In this document: positions 49,974-60,300 of the stretch, one piece after another
Position numbering within the stretch: position 1 is the stretch's first letter
How the letters are laid out: every line of letters begins with the position of its first letter
DNA from: Anagrus nilaparvatae
Taxonomy: Eukaryota; Arthropoda; Insecta; Hymenoptera; Mymaridae
Assembly (NCBI GenBank): GCA_022575985.1
Contig: JAKSXM010000002.1
Location: 14,929,001 to 14,993,000, forward strand
Direction: 5' to 3'
DNA length: 64,000 nt
Program-made: the position numbers and the translations under genes
Notes under the pieces: generated by a model
The model's input: only the letters and a program-made list of their open reading frames with translations
Databases searched by the model: none
What the model was told of the DNA's origin: nothing

Positions 49974-51515
49974 ATAAAAAGAAATTCAAGTACGTCTGTT
50001 TCATCATTTATCGTATCTTCTTCTATGTCCAAATTGTCACACTTTGGACGTCATTTATGGAAGATGTCATTAATAATTTTAATAAAATAATGGGGTTCAG
50101 AGTCTGTAGTTCAAACTGTAATTGAGAAGTTGAAATTCCAGGATCCATAGTTCAAATATTAACATACAATTAATGGGAACAATGCATTTTTTACATATAC
50201 CTAATATATCTATTTAAAAATTTTATGATCAACATTCACTATTTTTATACGAAAAAAAATTGAAAATCTTTTAAAATAGATTTTAAATCTCCGGAAATCT
50301 TTTTATATTTAAGTAGAATATAGTTTAAAAGAAAAATTGTATAATCTTTTCCTTCGAGACTATTAAATTAAGTTTAAAATTTAACCAAATGCTCTTAGTA
50401 TTATCGTCGCGTATATATATTATAAACTTTCTGAAAGTTTTAAAAAAAAGATGCTACTTAACTTATTTTATCGTACAATACTTTTCACATATTTTTTTTT
50501 TATTTATATTCACTTAAACACTTTTTACTTTTACTTATGCACATAAATATACTGCACATATACATGTAAATACTGTATAAATACATGTGGGTGCGAATCT
50601 ATAATTTCATTTATTAAATTGTATTCATATATGAAACTAATTCAAGGATACGAAGCGAAAAATTAACAAGGGTTCTGCAAAATTTTGAATTTACTAAAAA
50701 CTAGATTTAAAAAAAAATATCTTAGGTCATAGGTTAACAATTTTCATATGAAGCGTCGTCCATTGTTTATTTTTATGCACATTGACGTAAATAACGAAAT
50801 CATATCGAAGATCCAAATTTCTGTCTGATTCATTATTTTACAGCTATTTACATTTAATATTTTATATGGTAAGTATTTTTATTAGGCGAACCATTTAATT
50901 TTTCGAAACATTGAAAACTGAATTATTTTGAAAATTTCTAGAAGTTAAACTCATCTAACTTCATTCATTTTGAAAACTGAATCGAATGTGCAAATTTTAT
51001 TTACATAAATTGTTGTCAGGCATTTATTTAACTTGAAAAATTAAATTAGTATTGTGCCATTTGAAATATTATTAATAATGAAAATATTAATTTATTTAAG
51101 TAGGAAAACTTTGTTTTTGTCATTTCTCTTTATTATTATTATAAAGTGCAATTACATAATTAGATCAGTTGTATGCTTAATACATGCATGCTTGACAGAG
51201 CATCATTAAGCCCATATACATAATAAGGAGTAATTATTCAAATGTGAAGAACGTGCTCATATACATGTCTGTATAAAGTAAATATATCTATAATACACAA
51301 ATATGGATCATTTCACTTCAAGTTTTTAAAATTTCATTTTCTTTTTGTGAATGCAGAAAAATCATCCTCTTTTTTAGAGAAAAAAAAACGAAAAACAGAA
51401 TTTTATAAAAATATATTGCTTATAATATATGTGGCCAAAAGGTATTTAAATTAACAAAAATCTATGCGAATTATTTTAAAATTTCATGATTTAACCATGC
51501 ATATAAAAAACTTAT
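49974..51515. other. AT-rich intergenic, no gene seen
   Basis: No recognisable elements. Confidence 0.55.
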
Positions 51516-51883
51516 AACCTTGTGTTTGTGTAAACACAACCTAAATGCATAAAACATGTTTACTACCAGCTGAGGACTAGGTATAATACAAATGTTACTC
51601 AACAATACAATACAATTTTCTAATTTTATAATTTGTAATTATCACCTTACTAGCAGTTAAGATTCTAAACCCAAACTATTTTCATTCCCTCAAACTGAAT
51701 TATTCTAAGTCCATAATCCTGTATTATCCTAAGTCCTTAAGCCCAGATTTTTCAAAGTCCCTAAATTGAAATTATTCTAAGTCTCATTTGACCCCCCCCC
51801 TCTTATATAGGACAAATTTGACCCCCCCCCCCTAATTTTCAAGTTCTGAAGTACCCCCTCCCTATAAACATGTTCCATGTTAA
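51516..51883 (+). repeat. Family 3 copy (good)
   Basis: TTTGTGTAAACACAACC at the left, two 'GACCCCCCCCC' blocks and ATAAACATGTTCCATGTTAA at the right. The left half is closely similar to 29.8 kb (CAGCTGAGGACTAGGTATAA). Confidence 0.82.
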
Positions 51884-52451
51884 AAAATTGATTTTATAAT
51901 GAAATATAAGTTTTTCTTGTGAATTTTTTTAAAGTAATAAATTTTTACAGTAAACTGAAAATTTATAGATTTATAGATTTCCCCATATACATATAAATTT
52001 AATACTGTAGAAACCTCTAGCGAATTTTTAAACAAGACAAGAAAATTTTACAAATGAAATATCGTTAAAAATATGAATAGGAATTTCCAAAATGTCATGT
52101 TTCTCTCTTGACATAAAACAACGAAAATAACACAAAAGGTACTTAAATATTATTATTTCTATAATAATATTAATTGAGACTAATTAAAAAATATGTTTTA
52201 CATAATATAAAATAATTAATTTTACGTTTATAAAAACCATAAGAACATACATTTATTTTTTAAATATTATTTAGTACTTATATCTTCAAGTTACTTTGCT
52301 TGAATTTCAAAATATTTTCAAATAAAATTTAATAGAAATTCAAGCAGACAAACTCGATTGAATACATTTGATATAAATATCGTAAAAACTGCAGAATTTC
52401 TAGGAACTAAAGGTTTTTCGGTAACTTTTTGGCCATAATTTTTAATGTTAA
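51884..52451. other. AT-rich, no gene seen
   Basis: Part of it (51995-52150) resembles 53740-53860 (AAACCTCTAGCG, CAAGAAAATTTTAC, CATAAAACAACGAAAA), a direct duplicate of about 120 bp. Confidence 0.5.
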
Positions 52452-53438
52452 TGTCCAATTTTTAAGGTTCTAGGTGGCCTGGTTGCGATTTGGAAGTTGT
52501 TTTTCCAATTATGATTTTTTTTGTATTTTCGGCCACCCGTTTCATTTTTATTTTCTGAATGCACTAATTAAGCTTGAAAAATACTTTCTGGCTATATATA
52601 TTCGAAGAAACCTTAGGAAACCCAGAAAAATCGAAAAATACATGACTGTTTTTAAATTTTTCAAAAAGCTTCACATTTTTTTTTTTTAAATGTATTTTCC
52701 GAAGCATTTTATGGTGGTACAACTCTTTTGCCATATTTGCCTTTTAAGTGCTTCAAAACCAATTTGAAGCTCAAAAAACTGATTTCGAAAATTTTTCATT
52801 TACTGAATTTTCCGATTTTTCCGCTTTGTTTTTCTTTTATTTTACAGCGTGGCCTCTAAAATTTTACCTAGAAAGGTTTCCAAGGTAAAATTTTCCGAAA
52901 AATCCAAAAATACGTATCATTATTAACGATCTCTACGAACAAATGTAATAATCTTGTATTTCAATGATATATAAGGCATTTTCATGCCATTAATTTTATT
53001 TAAAATTTTTGTACAATTTTAAATAAATTAGAAAAATTTTTTAATTGATGTTAAACAATTTTTTAAGATAAATTAATAAATAATTTAAACGTATATTGAA
53101 AAATAAAGACGAATGTTAAATTAATTAATTAATATAAATCCAAAAATCATGTCAGAATTTTTATTTTCTGTCAGAAAAACCAAGAAAATCGGAAAATTCA
53201 ATAAATGAAAAATTTTCAAAATCAGGTTTTCGAGCTTGAAATTGATTTTGCGATCTTTCCGGCTGTTTCTAAGATTTTCCGAAAAATTATGGCATGATAT
53301 AGATCGGGTATGAAATTTCACTACCTGTCTTTAAAAAGAAAAAATGAACGGGTGGCTGAAAATGCAAAAACAATCAAAATTGGAAAAACAGATACCAATT
53401 CGCAATCAGGCCACCTAGAGCCTTAAAAATGGGACAGT
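52452..53438. repeat. Foldback, ~280-400-bp arms, ~307-bp loop
   Basis: CTAGGTGGCCTGGTTGCGAT at the left pairs with the complement near 53400-53425. The inner AAATTTTTCATTTACTGAAT pairs with about 53197-53222. The left arm carries about 120 bp absent from the right. It is imperfect, so older than the 47-kb foldback. No transposase. Confidence 0.82.
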
Positions 53439-54092
53439 ACTTGAACAGTAAACATATTTTTACATACCGAATCAGTATTCTTGAAATTCAAGACATCAAC
53501 CTCAACCTAGGGTAATATTATTAATATTATTCATATATTAATAAGAATCATTTTCTCTGTTTCTATACTTAAAAAATATTTTTCAAGAGCATTTTGAAAA
53601 TAAATATTTTGAGTAAGATCCAAAGTTTAATTAAAGTAAATAGAAAAATTACATTTTATATTGGGTTTACATAGGGCTTAAGATAACTTCTAATAAAATT
53701 TTTACTGCTTAATATAGTAAGGATTTGTTCATGAACATATTACTTTAATACTATAAAAGCCTCTAGCGTATTTTTAAACTTGACTAGAAAATTTTACAAA
53801 TATCGTTAAATATTTCTAAAATTTCATTTCTCTCTGACATAAAACAACGAAAACAAAGTAAATAAATTACATAATAAAATTATAGATCTAAATAACATTA
53901 ATTGTTGATCTAATAATATCTGGTTAGATCTGGAAAAATCTTTCCCAAGAAGCTGCTTGAAATTTTAAGCAAATTAGCCGTAAAAGTGTATAGTTTCAAA
54001 GATAAATTAAATTTAAACTCTTATACAAACTTTTCTATATAACAAAAAAAATTATATTGCAAAATAAAATTGCCTCTAAAAAGAGTCCGAAT
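53439..54092. other. AT-rich, no gene seen
   Basis: Contains the second copy of the ~120-bp direct duplicate noted at 52.0 kb. Confidence 0.5.
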
Positions 54093-54930
54093 CTACATTC
54101 TTTATCAAATCACTCCCCTCTATACAATATAGTTTTTTAGATAAATTAATCTGCAATAACTAATTTTTTTCATTGAATCCTAGTGTTCAATGCCGTATGG
54201 AACTTTTTTACTTTGAATATGACAGCTGAAAAAGGGCAGATGAACCATCGAGAGTTGAAATCAAAAAATCAGAAAAATCCAAATAAAGCTAAAAAAACAT
54301 TTTTTTTTTTATAAAGTCAGTTTTCTGATAATTTTTTTAACTTTTACTGCTCATGACTAACAGAAACTGGAGATCAACAATAAAAAGGTAAAAGTGCAAA
54401 ATTTGCTGCTTTTTAATGAGGAATAAGTGGGAAAATTCTTAAGAAATTTCATAGTTTTTAATTTAGGAAGTTTAATGGAATGGACACACAAAACTCAAAA
54501 ATTGCTAAATCAAAAACTGCTAAGTGAAGATCCTTAAAAATGTTCTAAGTTATTTTACTTTTTTATTTTTGACCTCTATAGTTTCAAAGTTATTAGCAGT
54601 CAAAGTTAAATTTAATGAAAATTCTGTTCTCGTCAAATTCTAAAGGTGATCTAGATTTTTTTTGTTTTCAAAAAAAAAAAAAAATTATGCGAGAAAACTA
54701 ATTTAATAAAAAAAAAATTATTTTTTAGCTTTTTTTGGATTTTTCTGATTTTTTGATTTCAACTCTCGATGGTTCAGCAGACATTTTATAGCTGTCATAT
54801 TTAAAGTAAAAAAGTACCATATGTCATTGAAAACTAGAAAGTTTGATGAAAAAAATGAGCTATTGCGGATCAATTTATCTCAAAAATTGAGTAGCGCAGA
54901 GGGGAGTGGCTGATTTGACTAAGAATGGCC
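54093..54930. mobile_element. Foldback element (family F)
   Basis: Left 54093-54300 pairs with right 54717-54930: CATCGAGAGTTGAAATCAAA with its complement, and CACTCCCCTCT with AGAGGGGAGTG. The right terminus, read inward, is GGGCCATTCTTAGTCAAATC then CAGCCAC, very like the left terminus at 19983. Pairing extends further inward at lower quality. Non-coding. Confidence 0.8.
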
Positions 54931-55554
54931 CATATTTATAATATAAATAAAAATACATATTAAAAAAAATTCGATTTTCTCGTATACATCACACGTACAT
55001 AGATATCGTATATACCTATATTGGATTCTATATATCTTCTCGAATTCATCTCTTTCGGTGATTACTCTTCTCTCGGTCGAAAGACGTGAACTTCTTTACA
55101 AACACAGTTTCCTATATATTTCTTTATATATTCATAGTTTGTACACGTTGAAAATGTCAGTTTCAATGTATGTATGTACTTTTTAGCCAATATCTAGCAT
55201 GCACTTAATTGTAACTTGTGTGCAATATTAATGAGATAACACTAATTTAAATAGTCCCATTTATTTATATACTTTTCTCTAGATTTTATTTAGAATTCAC
55301 AAATAACAAGCGATTCAATAAAAGTGACTATTTTATTTTAAATTTTATCGTTTTATTTTGTTATTAATGAATTTTGGTTCCTAATTACAAGTAAAAAAAT
55401 AAAAAACTTCATTATATTACACGGGAGTTCAAATTTAAAAAAATTTAGAGTCAATTTATTTCTCAGATACGTAAAGCAACGAAAAATTGTTCTCAAATTT
55501 TTCTCTTTAATTTAAAAATACAATAACTTTTATGTTATTCATTATTTTGGTTAC
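54931..55554. other. AT-rich, no gene seen
   Basis: Nothing recognised. Confidence 0.5.
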
Positions 55555-56665
55555 TCAATGAGGAACCTTTGTAATGGGTCAAATTTTGATTTTTGATTTT
55601 TTGGCATATAAGCACGTTTTGGGACCTCAGGAAGCTAAAAAACCGGTTTTCAAAAAATTTTCAAAAAATTAATTATCAGATTCGAGATATCGAGTAAAAA
55701 TCGTACTTTCAAATTTAAGTACTTTCGTGGAAATAAATGAGGTATTACATCCAAATTAAAAAAAAAAAAAAGTAGTTTGAGATTTTTTGATAAAAAAATT
55801 AAAAAAAAATAAATTAGGTCTTAATTCCATAATGTTTGTGAAATATCACCGGTTACATACACACACACACACAAAGAGACTTTTTTAAAAAACCGGTTTT
55901 TTAAAAAAGTCTCTTTGTGTGTGTGTGTGTATGTAACCGGTGATATTTCACAAACATTATGGAATTAAGACCTAATTTATTTTTTTTTAATTTTTTTATC
56001 AAAAAATCTCAAACTACTTTTTTTTTTTTTTAATTTGGATGTAATACCTCATTTATTTCCACGAAAGTACTTAAATTTGAAAGTACGATTTTTACTCGAT
56101 ATCTCGAATCTGATAATTAATTTTTTGAAAATTTTTTTCCCAAAGTTTTAGTCACAAAAAAATACAAAAAACACCAATTTTTTTTTCTTTTTGGACGTAG
56201 TACCTAATTTATTTCTATGAGAGTACTAGTTTTAGAAAGTTCTTCTTTCAAAATTTGTTTTCTCAAAATTAAAAAAACAATAAAATTAAAATAACTACAA
56301 TATTTTTTTTTTTTTAATTGTAATACCTAATTTAATTTCAATAAATTACTAATATCTGAAAATATTGTAACCGGTGATATTTCACAACCATTATCAAATT
56401 AAGATCTAATTTTTTTTCCAAAAATTTTTTTATCAAAAAATCTAAAACTTTTTTTTTTTCATTTTGGATGTAATATCTCGTTTATTAATTAATTTTTTGA
56501 AAATTTGTTTCAAAATTTTTGATCAATAAAAAAAACTTAAAAATTAATAGAAATGTATTTATGATTCCATGCTTATAATTGGTGATATCTGTGGCGCATA
56601 TGGAAGTATTAAGCTCATTGTTTGAGGACCCTTAGTGCCAGCTAGTTGGGAGGGTATTTTTCTTT
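55555..56665 (-). repeat. ~155-bp modular repeat (family 4), minus orientation, with inverted duplication
   Basis: In reverse, 56665-56580 matches the family start at 60188 (CCAACTAGCTGGCACTAAG). Modules follow, with the TACTTTC word near 56349 (weak), 56225 and 56069, then the terminal block (55555-55650). Between the modules and the terminal block sits an extra 243 bp in the opposite orientation (55652-55894), which creates the palindrome. Confidence 0.82.
55652..56137. repeat. Perfect-looking 486-bp palindrome without spacer
   Basis: Arms 55652-55894 and 55895-56137 are exact complements in every stretch I compared, including a 14-nt A/T run and the (AC)/(GT) tract. The centre is AAAAAACCGGTTTTTT, which is itself a palindrome and occurs at the same place in ordinary copies of the repeat. 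Confidence 0.9.
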
Positions 56666-57300
56666 TTAGTAGTTTTAAATGGCAATATCAAGGAAAAGAT
56701 CATTTTGCTCTCCCGGGTGTAAAACTTTAGCGTAAAAATTATTACTCTTTCTTCAGGCTACATCTTCACTGACGAAAAAATACGGTTTTCGCAGCCGGAT
56801 TTTTTTTTTAATGATTGCAAGTGGCATAAAACCTAAAGAAAAGTATTATAAAAAATTTTTTGTCAAGTCCCAGCATGTCGCGGTGCTCGCAATTAATATG
56901 AGTAAAAGTTATTTTTTTTATTTTCTTTTTGGCGGTTTTTGTAGATGCCCCATAATAGATGCTCCATGAAGATCCCCCCTTAGGCCCCCTAAGGGCGGTT
57001 CTACAAACGCCGTAAATGGGGTTCGCAAGCGCAAACGCATCTGCAACGCAAACCGCACAACACGATTTTTTGTCTCTGCGCATTGCGCTGCGGTTTCAAC
57101 TCACTTTTACAATGTTTGTATATTAGCCCTCATCTAGGCATACAATTAATATCGTAAGAACCATGGGCAACCGACTTTATAAACTAGCGTGAACACATAT
57201 CACATCACGCTAATATCAAATTTATTGAGCCCTTGATACTCAATAATAAAAATATATACTATTTTCATTTTTTATGAAATAGATTTTAAATTCGATTTAA
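56666..57300. other. Receptor 3' flank with a GC-rich patch
   Basis: It holds the family 2 MITE fragment and, at 56940-57105, a GC-rich patch (CCCCTAAGGGCGG, GCAAGCGCAAACGCATC, GCGCATTGCGCTGCGG). No coding exon recognised. Confidence 0.5.
56768..56930. repeat. MITE family 2 fragment
   Basis: GCAGCCGGATTTTTTTTTTA, then TGCAAGTGGCATAAAACC and ATATGAGTAAAAGTT, match interior parts of the 8.4-kb copy. Both ends are not preserved. Confidence 0.6.
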
Positions 57301-57369
57301 TTATTGCAATTTAAACATAATTGTTAAAGTTCTCAATGTAAAGAAGTAGCTTAGTGCCATTCTCATTAT
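57301..57369 (-). CDS. Odorant receptor exon 9 (aa 370-391) and stop
   Basis: Acceptor ttttttag, 22 codons then TAA (57303-57301). ALSYFFTLR is the hallmark C-terminus of the family (usually SYFTVLR-like). Confidence 0.9.
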   Translation of the reverse strand: MMRMALSYFFTLRTLTIMFKLQ

Positions 57370-60300
57370 CTAAAAAATAATCAAAAATACGAATAAAAAT
57401 AATATTTAGTCAACAAAAAAATTAAATCTTGGTAATTAATTACCTTTAAATAATGTTCCAAATCTCCAACAAGAATGAGGGTTTTAAATTTTGGTGGATG
57501 CTGGCATCTTAACAGCATAAATTTTAATAATTTTTTTGTTTTCAAAGGTAAATAAATCCAATCAGAATTCAACCTAAATTTAAATTTGATAATTTAAAAA
57601 ATATTATATTAAATAAAATGTTTAAAAATTTTTTTAAATATTTACATGGTTGTATAAAGTTGATCAGTCAAATTAATTATTCGTTGACTATGATTGAAAT
57701 AGGAAAATACATGAACAGCCACACAAATAAAATAAACTAAAAATTTAATTATTTGCTTCATATCGCTGCCTCTTCCAAACATCTGTAATTTGTGTTATTT
57801 AAAAAAAGTTTAAATGATCCTCTACGAAAATCGGATTATTTTTTTTAATAAATGTTAAAACTTACGGCAATTCCACAAATGCTCATCATACTAAAGGATA
57901 TTAAAGATAAAATACCAACTACTAGTTTTAAAAAGTTTTGCATTTTATCAATATACCTAAAAATAATCAAATTATTAGCTGTTGAAATTTTATAAAAATT
58001 GTTTACCCTATTATTTTAAACATATAAATCCGCGTTAGGTTCAATTGAAATATATTGCACAATATACGATAAATATAACACAGATCTTATTTAATTAGCT
58101 CATCATTGGCTTAAAAAGAAATCAAAACCAATCCATAAAACTATTGTGGCTATCAAGTAATCAAATTGTTGCACATAAACACATATGCATGCATTTTCTA
58201 GTAATTGCTATATACTACTGACAGACGAGAAAATGTGTAATACATTACGACCCATGGATAGAAAAGTAAATAGTGGCCCAAGAAACACGCCTTTGCCAAA
58301 CTTTCTGCGGCCAAGAAATACATACTTTTTGACCACTGACAAGAAAATTAAAAATTAAAAATTAAAATACTCAACTGCAAAGCTTTCTGATGTTCAATAA
58401 TACATTGTACTAATTTTTCATGATTTTCTTCAAGCGATAATTCTTTGGATAAACTTTCTTTAAGATGGTAACTGTAAGAAATCATAAATTATTCGAATAA
58501 TTAAATAATAATGAGACTTATGTTAATTAATAAAAATATAAAAAATTATTTTTTTAAAATAATTACTCTACGATTCCAAGTAATCCAATAGCATGTTCTG
58601 ATATTAATGCAAGTAAACAATCAAATGCACTGACAATGTATATTGTAAATATTGTGAATACTATTTCAGCAGGATAAACAAGATAAAAAAATTTTTCTTC
58701 GTCCAAAATCGTTTCAACAACAAACATTGGTGGCTTAATTCTTTTTTCATTTAAAGGGTTTATTATATCTAAAATAGGTGACAGTATTGGTGTTGATACA
58801 AATGCGATTGTTAACGTCCAAGTTACAGCTAAAAAAAATTTTTTTTTAATTGTAATTATGAATTTTCAAACCAAATTGGTCCAAACCTAACAGTTCCAAA
58901 GTATTTTTTCCTGGAAACATCACTAAAAATAAACTTCCATTCTAATTTTTAGCTCTTAAGATTCAATTATCGATTTTCAACAGCCATTTTCGTTTAAATG
59001 AAGAGAGATAATTATTGTTCGTATTTATTTTTATGAAACACTTATATTATTGGGAAAAATTATTTCCTTCTGAGTACCTATAGAAAATTTCAGCAAAATG
59101 CTTTTTTTTCAAATGCTGATTTCTCAAAATTATGTATAGATTCTTTTACTAGTAAATTACTTCTAAAACTTAAAATTTTTTGATGAAGTAGAGAAATTAA
59201 TGGGTTATTGCACTTTTAAAGCTCTAAAACCTAATATAATAGCTTTTAAAAATTCATTTTTATTTAATTTCATATTTCCCCTGATCGAAAATCAGATTTA
59301 AAATTTTACATAAGGGTAAAATAAGGGTAGCTTTTTATGCTTTTAGAAGATTTTATATCAAAATAGTGAAATTTTAAAAGACAATTTTTTTTTTTTTATT
59401 TTAAATTTATTTGAATTAATACTTAAATCTTTTAAAATTTCACGGTTTTCACATAAAATCTTCTAAAGAAAACTTATAACTAAATTGTGTGCTAACACAA
59501 CCAACGAGCATGGAATATGTTGACTTATATCCGTTTTAACTTATACTCCCAAATTATAATAAGTCCTAGAACAGCATTTATAAGAATAATAAGTTCCTAA
59601 ATTGGAATTATCCTGTATCCATAAATCAAAATTATTCCAAGTCCCTAAATCAAAAATTTTCTAAGTCCATATGAACCCCCTCCCCCTATAAGCAATTCTT
59701 ACCCCCTCCACCCTAAAAACTTTAACCTATTCACCCCCCCCCCCTAAAACGTCCATTTTTTATCAACCCTCCCCCTAAACTTGGTACCTTTTTCAATTAT
59801 CCCTCACTATTAACATGTTTTATGTTAATAAAAAAATACTTGCATATCTGAAATTTTCTTTAAGAGATTTTTATTTAGTCACGTTACTTGGCAAAAATTC
59901 AAAAGTTTAAAAAAATATATTTTAAAATCAGTTATTTTTTAATTTAGAGCTCTCATAATTCAATAACCCATCAAATACTCTTTTTCGTCAAATAATTTAA
60001 AGTTTCAAGACTAATTTAAGCCCTACTAGAAGAGTCTGTATGGTTTTGAGAAATCGGTATTTGAAAAAAGCGTAATTTCCTGATTTCTCGCGCATACCCA
60101 GTTCAGATTAATTTTTGGACTCCATGTTCTTCAAGCAATTGCCTATACGTGGACCTATAGGAGGAACTAATGTTTTACACTAAAAAAAAAATACCCTGCC
60201 AACTAGCTGGCACTAAGGTTCCTCAAACAATATGCCACATATATCACCTATTACTAGCATGCAATCATACATACATTTCTATTAACTTTTAAAAGTTTTT

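Noticed and set aside
57381..57572. 63-aa open frame on the minus strand as a separate small protein
   Set aside because: It is exon 8 of the odorant receptor read through its donor into intron 8.
58340..58376. Alternative exon 5 end at the gtattt donor, or readthrough to a stop giving a truncated receptor
   Set aside because: That donor puts exon 6 out of frame. The gttgag donor keeps frame and restores the conserved HQKAL-Y region.
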